The translations under genes and the position numbers were made by a program. Source: Cellulomonas sp. PhB150 (GTDB lineage Bacteria > Actinomycetota > Actinomycetes > Actinomycetales > Cellulomonadaceae). From it: a stretch of 64,000 nt of DNA. Of the stretch, positions 34,201 through 41,711 are shown one piece after another. Under the pieces are notes generated by a model, which was not told where the DNA came from, searched no databases, and saw only the letters and a program-made list of their open reading frames with translations. The stretch covers positions 372,001 to 436,000 of the forward strand of contig NZ_RKHX01000004.1 of the NCBI RefSeq assembly GCF_003755175.1. The letters are read 5' to 3'. Each line of letters begins with the position of its first letter. Position 1 is the stretch's first letter.

Positions 34201-35755
34201 CCACAGCGCCCGCGATCGAGTAGGACCCGGCGGCGCGGGTGCCCAGGGAGAGGGACACGTTCGCCTGCGCACCGGCAGCCAGGGCCGGCACCGAGGCAGT
34301 GCCGACGGACTGGGTGCCGAGCGTGAACGCGACCGTGGTGGCCGCGGCGGCCGCGGTGCCCGTGTTGCGGACCGTGGCGGCGACCGTGATGGCGTCCGTC
34401 GTCGTGGGCGCGGACGGGGTGGTGCCCGCGATGCTGACCTGCAGGTCGGGGCTCGTCGGCGGCGTCCCGTTCGTGACCGTGACCGAGCCCGTGGCCGAGT
34501 TGTTGGTCTCGTTCGACTCCGCGACGCTGCCCGACGGGTCGACGCTCAGCGCGACGGGATAGGTGCCGACCGCGCGCGTCCCGGCGTTGACCGAGACCGT
34601 GGCCTGCGCCCCGGCGGCGAGCGCTCCGACGTTCGCCGTGCCGACGGACTGGCCGCCGAGCGAGAAGGCGACGGTGGTCGCCGCCGACGCCGCGGTGCCC
34701 GTGTTGCGGACCGTGCCCTGCAGGGTGATCGCGTCGCTCGGCGTGATCGTGCCCGTCGGCGCGACGAAGGCGACCTGCAGGTCCGGGCTCGTCGGCACCG
34801 GTGTGGTCGAGCCGATCACCTGGAGCTCGGCGACCTGGGCGTTCGACGAGCCGGAGTTGGCCGTGAACACGACGCGCACGTCGGTCGCGCTGCCGGTCAC
34901 CGGGACCGTGACAGTGTTGCCGGTGCTCGGGCTGAACGCGTACGCGGCGGAGGCCTTGAGCTCGGTGAACGCGCCGGTCCCGGACCTCCCCTGGATCGCG
35001 AACGTCTGCGAGCGGTTGCCCCACGAGGCGTCGGGGTTGAGCTTGACGACCACGCCGGTCAGCGTGGAGGCCTGCGCGAGCGTCACGGTGAGGTTCGACG
35101 GGTAGGCGCCCGGGGCACCCTCCCAGTACGACGAGGTCGAGCCGTCGACCGCGTTCGCGGCGACGTAGCCCTGCTGGACCGACGACGCGGCGATCGGCCG
35201 GCCCTGCGCGAGGTTGCTGCCCGCGGGCGGGTCGACCGGCGGCGTGGAGCTCTCGCCGTAGACCTCGACCTCGGACAGCTGCGCGGCAGGCCAGCCGGTG
35301 TTGCCGGTGACGTTGACGCGCACGTACCGGGCCGAGGAGTCGGTGACGTCGATCGCGACCGCGCCGCTGCCGGAGATCGAGTAGGTGGCCGACGACTTCA
35401 GCGTGCTGAACGTCGACCCGTTGGTCGAGCCCTGCACGGACAGCGTCTCGTCACGCGCACCCCACCCGCTGGGCAGCTTGAGGCTCACGTCGGTCACGGT
35501 CGACGCGGCGCCCAGGTCGATCTGGACCCACTGCGGGAAGGCGTTGTTGGCGGACTCCCAGTAGGAGCCCTGGTTGCCGTCGGTCACGTTGCCGGCGACG
35601 TAGGTCTGGTTGTAGCTGCTGGCGGTGGCGCTCTTGCCCGACGACAGCAGCACGGTGGCCGCGGACGCGCTCTGCGCCACGGCGACGATGCCGATCGGCG
35701 CGACGAGCGCGACCGTGGCACCGGCCACGATCAAGCTTCTCGGTCGAGATCTCAT
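31289..35755 (-). CDS. Secreted multidomain GH87 alpha-1,3-glucanase (mutanase)-like enzyme
   Basis: A 1488-residue exported enzyme. Domains in order: Sec signal (to about 33); two discoidin-like F5/8-C domains (about 38-168, 180-315); two CARDB repeats (325-430, 437-542); a third discoidin (549-686); two more CARDB repeats (690-905); a CBM6/35-like domain beginning SYEAESGTYTGALL (915-1080); and a C-terminal right-handed beta-helix (1090-1488). The helix has D1272 in ADGINFSNG and D1295-D1296 in GDDALAMWA, the spacing (23, 24) that I recall for the catalytic aspartates of GH87 enzymes. It probably hydrolyses fungal-wall alpha-1,3-glucan; the accessory domains bind polysaccharide. ATG with a modest AGGA site. 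The DNA of the CARDB and discoidin copies is repetitive. Confidence 0.85.
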   Translation of the reverse strand: MRSRPRSLIVAGATVALVAPIGIVAVAQSASAATVLLSSGKSATASSYNQTYVAGNVTDGNQGSYWESANNAFPQWVQIDLGAASTVTDVSLKLPSGWGARDETLSVQGSTNGSTFSTLKSSATYSISGSGAVAIDVTDSSARYVRVNVTGNTGWPAAQLSEVEVYGESSTPPVDPPAGSNLAQGRPIAASSVQQGYVAANAVDGSTSSYWEGAPGAYPSNLTVTLAQASTLTGVVVKLNPDASWGNRSQTFAIQGRSGTGAFTELKASAAYAFSPSTGNTVTVPVTGSATDVRVVFTANSGSSNAQVAELQVIGSTTPVPTSPDLQVAFVAPTGTITPSDAITLQGTVRNTGTAASAATTVAFSLGGQSVGTANVGALAAGAQATVSVNAGTRAVGTYPVALSVDPSGSVAESNETNNSATGSVTVTNGTPPTSPDLQVSIAGTTPSAPTTTDAITVAATVRNTGTAAAAATTVAFTLGTQSVGTASVPALAAGAQANVSLSLGTRAAGSYSIAGAVDPANTIAESNEANNSGSASFTVTDVSNPPTGSDLALGRPATASSTEFTFVAGNAVDSDASTYWEGAGGQYPSTLAVNLASQSTLQQVVVSVPPVAAWGPRTQTFSIEAKVGSGPWKPIKASAAYAFDNASGNKVTVPVSGSATDVRLVFTGNTGSGNAQVAGFKVVGVPAPNPDLTVTAVTASPTAPVEGTAITLTATVKNAGNLASPASTVDLTVDGVVATSVAVPAIAAGGTTTVSKSIGTKPAGSYAVGAVVDPTNAVVEQNEANNAYVSATKVTVSEAPGPDLQVLGISSSPANPAVGSSVSFTVSVKNRGSQSAGASVTRLVVGSTTLNGSTAAIASGATAAVAVSGTWTATSGGATLTATADATGTVAETNENNNTFSQSIVVGRGAAVPWTSYEAESGTYTGALLEADALRTFGHTNFATESSGRKSVRLASQGQYVQFTSTNATNSIVVRNSIPDAAGGGGQDATLSLYANGTFVQKLTLSSKHSWLYGNVDGPEALTNTPGTDARRLFDETSALLGQSYPAGTVFKLQRDAGDSAAFYVIDSVDLEQVAPPLAKPAECTSITAYGAVAGDGVDDSTAIQAAVTADQNGQISCVWIPAGQWRQERKILTDDPLNRGMYNQVGISNATIRGAGMWYSQLYSLIEPQDANTLNHPHEGNFGFDIDDNVQLSDIAIFGSGRIRGGDGNDEGGVGLNGRFGKNTKITNVWIEHANVGVWVGRDYDNIPDLWGPADGLQFSGMRIRDTYADGINFSNGTRNSTVFNSSFRTTGDDALAMWANPYVKDRTVDNEHDNRFTNNTIQLPWRANGIAIYGGSNNVIENNLIFDTMNYPGIMLATDHSPLPFGGTTLIANNGLYRTGGAFWNEDQEFGAITLFPSTLDITGVTIRDTDIYDSTYDGIQFKNGGGNMPDVRITNVKIDRSNNGSGILAMSGARGNAILTNVTITNSRDGDVLKEPGSQFVFTP

Positions 35756-36061
35756 GGGACGTCCTGGTTCTCCCGCCGAGGCGGGGCGAGGGGTACCCGG
35801 GTACGCACGAGGGACCCGGGACGGGTGACGGCGATGACCTTGGGGGGAGGCCCTGACGACGAGCAGGCGCGATGCACGACGAGCCCACGAGCAGGTGGAG
35901 CGGGCAGCCGTACCGGTGTTGCGACAGTCACACGGCTTTGTGCGATCTGTCTGTCAACTTCTTGCGGCGTTGGAACCCAGACATTACGTACGAACCGCCG
36001 AGCGGTCAAGGGTCGGCGACGCCGGGGCCGATGGGCGAAGTCCGGCCGGGCGCGACGAGCG
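35756..36061 (-). promoter_or_regulatory. 306-bp upstream region of the glucanase gene
   Basis: This gene-free stretch holds the promoter region of the glucanase gene. A perfect palindrome GTACCCGGGTAC (35793-35804) lies 38 bp before the ATG. On the minus strand a TTGACA hexamer (35957 to 35952) is the best -35 element, in the most A/T-rich part of the region; no convincing -10 is seen 17 bp on. A smaller TACGTA palindrome (35985-35990) lies further up. No coding sequence is recognised. Confidence 0.45.
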
Positions 36062-36994
36062 CTACGGGAGCAGGTGACCCGCGGCCCGGAACAGCTCGTA
36101 CCACTCCGGGCGGGTCAGCGGCAGCTCCGAGCCGAGCGCCGCACCCGACACGCGCTCGGGGTTCGTCGTCCCCAGCACCACCTGCATGTTCGCCGGGTGG
36201 CGCGTGATCCAGGCCGTCGCGATCGCGATCGGGGGGACGTCGTACGTCGCGGCGAGGCGGTCGATGACCGCGTTCAGCTCCGGGTAGTCCTTCGAGCCCA
36301 GGAAGACGCCCGTGAAGAACCCCGCCTGGAAGGGCGACCACGCCTGGATGGTGATGTCGTGCAGCCGGCAGTAGTCGACGATGCCGTGGTCCCGGTCGAT
36401 CGACTGCCCCTCGCCGAGCATGTTGACGGCGACGCCCTGCGCGATCATCGGCGCGTGCGTGATCGACAGCTGCAGCTGGTTGGCCACGATCGGCTGGCGC
36501 ACGAACTTCCGGAGCAGCTCGATCTGGCCGGGTGTCTGGTTGGAGACGCCGAACGCGCGGACCTTCCCGGCGGCCTCGAGCTCGTCGAACGCACGCGCGA
36601 CCTCCTCCGGCTCGACGAGGGCGTCGGGTCGGTGCAGCAGGAGGATGTCGATGCGGTCGGTGCCGAGCGCCGCCAGGGAACCCTCGACCGACTCGACGAT
36701 GTGCTCGTAGGAGAAGTCGAACGTGCCGTCCGCCGGGACGATCCCGCACTTGGTCTGGATGGTGATCGCGTCGCGCTCGGCGGGGCTGAGCCGCATCGCC
36801 TCGGCGAACCGCCGCTCGCACGCGTGCAGCTCGTCGCCGTAAACGTCCGCGTGGTCGACGAAGTCGATGCCGGCGTCCCGGCCGGCGTGCACGAGCTCAC
36901 GGACCTCGTCGTCGGACTTGTCGCCGATCCGCATGAGGCCGAGGACCACGTTCGGCACCGTGATGTCCGTGCCGGCAAGGGTGAAGGTCTTCAC
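36062..36994 (-). CDS. Aldo/keto reductase, YdhF-like
   Basis: A 310-residue NADPH-dependent oxidoreductase with the (alpha/beta)8 catalytic tetrad visible: D and Y in FVDHADVYG, K in QTKCGIVP and H in LLLHRPDAL. The VDHADVYG/TKCGI spelling and the LVEPEEVARAFDELEAAGKVRAFGVSN stretch are those of the YdhF subgroup. GTG at 36994 was chosen since CAGGAGG lies 7 bases upstream and the N-terminus then begins KTFTLAGTD. The natural substrate is unknown. It follows the YciI gene after 88 bp on the same strand. Confidence 0.9.
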   Translation of the reverse strand: MKTFTLAGTDITVPNVVLGLMRIGDKSDDEVRELVHAGRDAGIDFVDHADVYGDELHACERRFAEAMRLSPAERDAITIQTKCGIVPADGTFDFSYEHIVESVEGSLAALGTDRIDILLLHRPDALVEPEEVARAFDELEAAGKVRAFGVSNQTPGQIELLRKFVRQPIVANQLQLSITHAPMIAQGVAVNMLGEGQSIDRDHGIVDYCRLHDITIQAWSPFQAGFFTGVFLGSKDYPELNAVIDRLAATYDVPPIAIATAWITRHPANMQVVLGTTNPERVSGAALGSELPLTRPEWYELFRAAGHLLP

Positions 36995-37082
36995 GGTGGT
37001 CCTCCTGCAGCGCGTCGCGTCGTCAGAGACAGCCTGCACCTCGCACGGCTCGACCGCGCGCCCGACCGGTCGGCCCCGCGTC

Positions 37083-37424
37083 CTACCTGATGACACGGAC
37101 CTCTTGAGGCCAGCCGCACCCCTCGGCCACCCTGCCCGCCCACATCTTGGCCGTCTCGAGGTCGGGCACGTCGATGACGGTGATCCCGCCCAGGTGCTCG
37201 GAGGTCTCGGTGTAGGGCCCGTCGGTGATCGAGATCGTCCCGCTGGTGGCGTCCGCACTGAAGGCGTCAGCCAGGCTCTCCTCGAGCCCGCCGGCGAACA
37301 CCAGGACCCCGGCCCTCTCCATGTCGCGCACGACAGCGGTGCTGGGCTCCACGCGGCTCTGGAACCACTCGGCTGGGTGGTCCCCGACCCACTGCTGGTT
37401 GAAGTAGATCGCGTACTGCGTCAT
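37083..37424 (-). CDS. YciI-family (DGPF-type) protein
   Basis: A 113-residue single-domain protein. ITDGPYTETSEHLGGITVIDVPDLETAKMWAGRV is the DGPF/YciI core with the conserved DGP-Y-E signature and the following strand. It lacks an adjacent sigma factor, unlike the one at the right edge of the window. YciI folds are ferredoxin-like; catalytic roles are mostly unproven. It lies 131 bp downstream of the SRPBCC gene on the same strand and may be read from the ArsR promoter or its own. Confidence 0.88.
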   Translation of the reverse strand: MTQYAIYFNQQWVGDHPAEWFQSRVEPSTAVVRDMERAGVLVFAGGLEESLADAFSADATSGTISITDGPYTETSEHLGGITVIDVPDLETAKMWAGRVAEGCGWPQEVRVIR

Positions 37425-37555
37425 GTCGCTCCTCCTGTGGGGTCAGCCTGCGTCGCCCGTCACCACTGTGACGGACGGGCATCGCCGGGATCGACAGCGC
37501 GGCCAGGCCCGATCCGACCCGGCGCCTCGTCCTCGACGACCGGATCAAGACCTGA

Positions 37556-38047
37556 TCAGCCGACGAGCGCGAGGACCTCGGCGTCGATGCGGGACAGGGT
37601 GTCGGTCCAGCCCTTGCGGACGCCCATCGCGAGCCACTCCGCCACGCGCTGGTCGGCAAGCGAGTCGGCGAAGCCGAAGTGGGCGACCATCTCGGTCCCG
37701 CCGTCGACGTCGTGCAGCTCGATCGTCGCGACCGGCAGGTCGTCGAGGTCCTCGACGTCGAGCTCGGGCCACCCGCCCACCGCGCCCCAGGTGAAGACCA
37801 GGCGCTCGGGGGCCGCGATCTCCCGGTAGAGGCCACCGGTCCAGTAGGCGCGACCGCGGCCCTCGTCCTCGACGAGGTGGACCCGCCACGCGCCGCCGAC
37901 CCGCAGGTCGACCGTCGTCGGGTGGGCGGGGTCGCGCGGAACTCCCGCGAACCACTGCAGGTGCTCCGGGTCGGTCCACGCCCGGAAGACGAGCTCCCGG
38001 GGGGCGTCGAAGCGGCGGGTGACGGTGAATCCGCGGTCGGTGCTCAT
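37556..38047 (-). CDS. SRPBCC/AHSA1-like domain protein
   Basis: A 163-residue START-like protein. The lead FTVTRRFDAPRELVFRAWTDPEHLQWFAG and the core VGGAWRVHL, ERLVFTWGAVGG and MVAHFGFADSLADQRVAEWLAMGVRKGWTDTLSRID are the usual AHSA1-like ligand-cavity fold. The start is 3 bp after the ArsR stop, so both are translated from one message. In such ArsR-SRPBCC pairs the ligand of the SRPBCC protein is rarely known. A similar but distinct pair in opposite gene order occurs at 54965-55734. Confidence 0.92.
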   Translation of the reverse strand: MSTDRGFTVTRRFDAPRELVFRAWTDPEHLQWFAGVPRDPAHPTTVDLRVGGAWRVHLVEDEGRGRAYWTGGLYREIAAPERLVFTWGAVGGWPELDVEDLDDLPVATIELHDVDGGTEMVAHFGFADSLADQRVAEWLAMGVRKGWTDTLSRIDAEVLALVG

Positions 38048-38050
38048 GTC

Positions 38051-38383
38051 CTACTCCTTCGGTGGGTCGGTCAGGGTGCGCAGGTGCTGCTCGAGGAGGT
38101 CGAAGCGGCCCTCGAAGAACTCGCGGTAGGTCGCGAGCCAGTCGTCGACTCCTCGCAGCGGTGCGGTCTCGAGCCGGCAGGGACGCCACTGCGCCTCGCG
38201 GGTCTTGACGACGAGACCGGCCTTCTCGAGCGCCGTGAGGTGCCGCGAGACGGTCGGCAGGCTCATCGCGAACGGCTCCGCCAGCTCGGTGACCGTCGCC
38301 TGACCCTGCGCGAGCCGCGCGAGGATCGCGCGGCGCGTGGGGTCGGCGAGGGCCGCGAAGGTGGTGCTGAGCGGATCCGGCAT
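38051..38383 (-). CDS. ArsR-family transcriptional regulator
   Basis: A 110-residue winged-helix regulator. FAALADPTRRAILARLAQG, VTELAEPFAMSLPTVSRHLTALEKAGLVV and REAQWRPCRLE follow the ArsR layout. No metal-binding cysteine pair is in the recognition helix, so it is of the non-metal SRPBCC-linked type. It probably represses its own two-gene unit through the 28-bp imperfect palindrome upstream. No good ribosome site is seen before the ATG. Confidence 0.92.
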   Translation of the reverse strand: MPDPLSTTFAALADPTRRAILARLAQGQATVTELAEPFAMSLPTVSRHLTALEKAGLVVKTREAQWRPCRLETAPLRGVDDWLATYREFFEGRFDLLEQHLRTLTDPPKE

Positions 38384-38398
38384 CGTGTTTGCCTATCT

Positions 38399-38426
38399 GT
38401 GCAATTACGTGATGCCGTAAGTACAC
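38399..38426. promoter_or_regulatory. 28-bp imperfect palindrome, candidate ArsR operator
   Basis: GTGCAATTACG (38399-38409) and CGTAAGTACAC (38416-38426) match as inverted arms at 9 of 11 positions around a 6-bp centre; the TTACG-N6-CGTAA core is perfect. It lies 16 bp upstream of the arsR start in an unusually A/T-rich patch. Autorepression is inferred. Confidence 0.6.
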
Positions 38427-38687
38427 CTTGTTGGCAGCCTGCCGTCAACCGTGTGGGTGATTTTTCTGCGGATCCCTGACGCCGCGAGCCAGTGGTCGCG
38501 CTCACAAATGTCCGATATGTCGCGCCTGCGGGTGCGATCTTCACACGTCCCACACCTCAGAGCCGTGATCAGATCGTGACCTTCACACGAGTTCGGTTAG
38601 CGTCGTCCGCGGTTCTTCGGGCTCCACCTGGCGAACCTCCGGGCCGGACGCCGAGCGCTGCCGCCGTCCCGGATCCCCCTCACCTCC

Positions 38688-38828
38688 GGCAGCGACGGGC
38701 GAACCACTCTTTCCGTGCGGGCTCCACGCCCGCACTCGGGGTGCATCACGACGGGGCACTGCCCCGCGCCGGACACACGCGCAGATCGCGTCACCGGAGC
38801 ATCCGACAGCTCAGTTCGTAGGCGTTCG
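38688..38828 (+). promoter_or_regulatory. Cyclic-di-AMP riboswitch (ydaO/yuaA class)
   Basis: The 5' leader of the NlpC/P60 gene carries the ydaO signatures I know. They are GGGCGAACC near the 5' side, a perfect 8-bp hairpin at 38715-38735 followed by CGGGGTGCATC, a GGGGCACTGCCCC hairpin, and near the 3' end ATCCGACAGC (38801-38810) with the conserved TCGTAGGCG (38816-38824). The switch ends about ten bases before the ATG. In actinobacteria this class precedes cell-wall hydrolase genes and turns them off at high c-di-AMP. Boundaries are approximate. Confidence 0.75.
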
Positions 38829-38838
38829 AGGAAACTTC

Positions 38839-39675
38839 ATGACGACCACCACCCCCGGTCACGTCCTGCCCGTCCCCTCCACCCCTGCACGTCCCCGGCG
38901 GGTCTCCCGCCGCCTCGCCGCCCTCGCGGGTGGCCTGGCCCTCGTCGTCGCCGTCCCGGTCGCCCTGAGCGCACCCGCCTCGGCCGCGACCCCGACGACC
39001 ACCACCGTCGCGAGCCACGCTCCGACCGTCGTCACCAAGCACTCGAAGACGAAGGTCCACCTCTCGAAGAAGACCCAGACCCGCGGTAAGGCCGTCGCCA
39101 AGGTGCGCGTCACGGTCCACGTCGGGCGGGCCGTCGCCTCCGGCAAGGTCGTCCTGAAGGTCGGCTCCAAGACGTGGAAGACCGTGACCCTCAAGCACGG
39201 CACCGCCAGGGTCCAGGTCTCCAGGACGCTCAAGGCCGGCAAGCACCGCATCACCGCGATCTACAAGGGCGCGTCGCACGTCGCGCGCTCCAAGGGCAGC
39301 GCGGTCATCAAGGTGAAGAAGGGCACGCCGAAGGTCGTGACCGTCGCCAAGAAGTACGTGGGCACCCCGTACCGCAGCGGCGCCAGCGGCCCCCGCGCCT
39401 TCGACTGCTCGGGCTTCACGAGCTACGTGTTCAAGAAGGCGGGCGTCAAGTCGCTGCCTCGCACGTCGTCGGCCCAGCACCACGTCGGCAAGACCGTCTC
39501 GCGCAAGAACGCCAAGCCGGGCGACATCATCTGGTCCCCGGGCCACGTCGCCATCTACCTCGGCGGCAACAAGATGATCGACGCGCCCCGCCCGGGCAAG
39601 ACGATCCAGGTCCGCTCGATCTGGCAGTCGCACCCGACGTTCATCCGGGTCAACGCGAAGGCCGTCTCGGCCTGA
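38839..39675 (+). CDS. Secreted NlpC/P60 peptidoglycan endopeptidase
   Basis: A 278-residue exported cell-wall hydrolase. A long twin-arginine-free signal (RRVSRRLAALAGGLALVVAVPVALS, cleavage after ASAA near residue 49) leads to an Ig-like basic spacer (about 60-165). The catalytic NlpC/P60 domain (170-278) has C190 in FDCSGFTSYVF and H236 in GHVAIYLG. Such enzymes cut within stem peptides to allow wall growth or resuscitation. Expression is probably set by the c-di-AMP riboswitch directly upstream. It converges on the M3 peptidase gene, with a strong shared hairpin between them. Confidence 0.92.
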   Translation: MTTTTPGHVLPVPSTPARPRRVSRRLAALAGGLALVVAVPVALSAPASAATPTTTTVASHAPTVVTKHSKTKVHLSKKTQTRGKAVAKVRVTVHVGRAVASGKVVLKVGSKTWKTVTLKHGTARVQVSRTLKAGKHRITAIYKGASHVARSKGSAVIKVKKGTPKVVTVAKKYVGTPYRSGASGPRAFDCSGFTSYVFKKAGVKSLPRTSSAQHHVGKTVSRKNAKPGDIIWSPGHVAIYLGGNKMIDAPRPGKTIQVRSIWQSHPTFIRVNAKAVSA

Positions 39676-39694
39676 CGCACCTCGCACCACCCGT

Positions 39695-39735
39695 ACGACG
39701 ACGAGCCCGCCCGGAGGACCGGGCGGGTTCGTCGT
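39695..39735. terminator. Bidirectional terminator hairpin between NlpC/P60 and M3 peptidase genes
   Basis: About 17 base pairs form between 39698-39714 and 39719-39735 with an AGGA loop and one G-U pair. It sits between the stops of two converging genes and ends 3 bp before the M3 stop codon, so it can end both transcripts. Confidence 0.85.
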
Positions 39736-39738
39736 GCG

Positions 39739-41649
39739 TCAGGCCTCGGTGAGCCAGTCCTCGAACGGCTCGAACGAGGTGGGCCGGCCCAGGAAGCGCT
39801 CGACGAGGTCCGCCGCGTCGGCCGACCCGCCCGGCGCCAGGATCGCGTCGCGGTAGCGGCGCCCGACGACAGGGTCCATGAGCCCGTCCGTGAACGCCGA
39901 GCGCAGGTCCTTCGCGATGACCAGGCTCCAGAGGTAGGTGTAGTACGCCGAGCCGTACCCCTCCAGGTGGCCGAAGCCCGCGTACTGGTGGGTGTCCGGG
40001 ATCGACCCGTACGGCCCGAAGCGCTCGTCGACCGCGGCCGTGAACGCCGCGAGGTCGGCGGGGGCCTCCGCGTGCAGGCCGTAGGACAGCGCCGTGAAGT
40101 TGAGCTGGCGACGGGTCCACGCGCCGCGCGCGAACGTGTCGGCCCGACGCATGCGGGCGACGAGGTCCGCGGGGATCGGCTCGCCGGCGTCGTTCGTCGC
40201 GAACGACTGCAGGACGTCGGTGTCCCACGCCCACTCCTCGAGGAGCTGGCTGGGCGCCTCGACGAAGTCCCACTCGGTCGCGACGCCGGTGAACATCGCC
40301 CACGACTGGTGCCCGCCGAGGATCTCGTGCACCAGGTGCCCGAACTCGTGGAAGAACGTCACGACGTCGTCGTGCTCCATGAGGCCGGTCGGGAAGTTGC
40401 AGACCAGCACCCCCTCGGGCAGCGCCCGGCCCTGGATGCCCGGGGTGAGGGAGAACTGCGCGGCGTGGTTGAACTTGCCGGCGCGCGGGTGCATGTCGAG
40501 GTAGATCCGCCCGATGCGCGCGCCCTCGTCCTCGACGTCGTAGACCGTCACGTCCTCGTGCCACGTCGCGGCGTTCACCGGGGTGAAGGTCAGGCCGAAC
40601 AGGCGTGAGATCGTGTCGAGCACGCCGTTGCGCACCGCGGGGTAGCGGAAGTACTGGCGGACAGCCTGGGAGTCGACGTCGTAGTCCTCGCGGCGGATGA
40701 CCTGGTCGTAGTAGAGGTTGTCGGCGCTCGTGATCGCCGTCGCCCCGGGGCTGTCCTGGCGGAAGCGGGCGAGCATCGTCTCGACGTCGCTGCGCGCCGG
40801 GCCGGCGGTCAGGCCGTCGAGGCGCTCGATGAACTCGGCGATGGCCCGGCCGGAGCCGATCATCTTGACCTCGGTGTCGTACGTCGGCCAGTCCTCGTAC
40901 CCGAGCAGCGCCGCACGCTCGGCGCGCAGCGTGAGCAGCTCGGCGAGCAGCGGCTCGTTGTCCGGGTAGGCCAGCAGCAGGTACTCGCGGGTCAGCGCGA
41001 GACGCGCCTCGGGGTCGTGCGCGTAGGTGCGGAACGGGACCATGTCCGGGTACTCGGTCGTCAGGGCGACGAGGCCGTCGTCCCCCGCCGGGTGCTCGGC
41101 GCGGTAGTCGTCGGGCAGGCCGTCGAGCTGCTCGGGGCGCAGGTGGACCGTGCGGACGCCGTCGCGGATGTTGCGGGAGAACTCGAGGCCGATCTCCGTG
41201 CAGCGCTGGGCGAGAGCGCGCAGGTGCTCGCGCTCCTCGGGGGTGCGGTCCACGCCCGAGCGACGGAAGTCGCGCAGCACGTGCTCACGGGCGCGGGCTG
41301 CGTCGGCGTCGAGGCCGGCCGCGTCCGTCGCGGCCAGCACCTCGAACAGCTCGTGGTCCAGGCCTCGCTCGGTGAGCAGGTCCTCGGCGGCCTGGGCGCT
41401 GGCCTCGGCGGCCTCGCGGACGGCGGCGTCCGGGTGCACCTCCGCGAACAGGTGGGCGCGGGCCGAGGCGGTGCCGATCGCGATGTCGGTGTCGTTCCAC
41501 AGCTCGAGCACCTCGCTCGTCGTGCGGGGGGTGCCGTCCTTGAGCCGTGAGATGAGCGCACGGCCCTCGTCGAGCCCGGCGTCGACGCTCGTGGCGAGGA
41601 ACGCGGGCCAGGTGGCGGGGTCGGCGGGGAAGGTCGTCGGTGCGGGCAT
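39739..41649 (-). CDS. M3-family zinc oligopeptidase (Dcp/OpdA-like)
   Basis: A 636-residue cytoplasmic metallopeptidase. The zinc site is HEFGH at residues 434-438 inside VVTFFHEFGHLVHEIL, and the third ligand is the glutamate of DFVEAPSQLLEEW about 30 residues on. The C-terminal GYGSAYYTYLWSLVIAKDL stretch holds the tyrosines that bind substrate in M3 enzymes. It probably degrades short peptides. The ATG giving MPAPTTFP was chosen; an earlier GTG would add an 18-residue basic lead running into the sigma-factor promoter region. Confidence 0.93.
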   Translation of the reverse strand: MPAPTTFPADPATWPAFLATSVDAGLDEGRALISRLKDGTPRTTSEVLELWNDTDIAIGTASARAHLFAEVHPDAAVREAAEASAQAAEDLLTERGLDHELFEVLAATDAAGLDADAARAREHVLRDFRRSGVDRTPEEREHLRALAQRCTEIGLEFSRNIRDGVRTVHLRPEQLDGLPDDYRAEHPAGDDGLVALTTEYPDMVPFRTYAHDPEARLALTREYLLLAYPDNEPLLAELLTLRAERAALLGYEDWPTYDTEVKMIGSGRAIAEFIERLDGLTAGPARSDVETMLARFRQDSPGATAITSADNLYYDQVIRREDYDVDSQAVRQYFRYPAVRNGVLDTISRLFGLTFTPVNAATWHEDVTVYDVEDEGARIGRIYLDMHPRAGKFNHAAQFSLTPGIQGRALPEGVLVCNFPTGLMEHDDVVTFFHEFGHLVHEILGGHQSWAMFTGVATEWDFVEAPSQLLEEWAWDTDVLQSFATNDAGEPIPADLVARMRRADTFARGAWTRRQLNFTALSYGLHAEAPADLAAFTAAVDERFGPYGSIPDTHQYAGFGHLEGYGSAYYTYLWSLVIAKDLRSAFTDGLMDPVVGRRYRDAILAPGGSADAADLVERFLGRPTSFEPFEDWLTEA

Positions 41650-41711
41650 GCTCCGACGATATCGGCGCGGGTCAACAGGTAACTTCTGCCCCGCTCGGGA
41701 CACTTCAGGGT

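Noticed and set aside
32900..35300. Repeated DNA in the glucanase gene considered as a CRISPR or tandem-repeat array
   Set aside because: The repeats follow the protein domains (CARDB and discoidin copies, about 330-430 bp apart), keep the reading frame and lack uniform repeat/spacer units.
31232..37090. A very long open frame on the plus strand opposite the GH87, aldo/keto reductase and neighbouring genes
   Set aside because: It is antisense to well-supported genes, rich in Arg/Val/Asp/Gly low-complexity sequence, and shows no domain. Long antisense frames are expected where third positions are almost all G or C.
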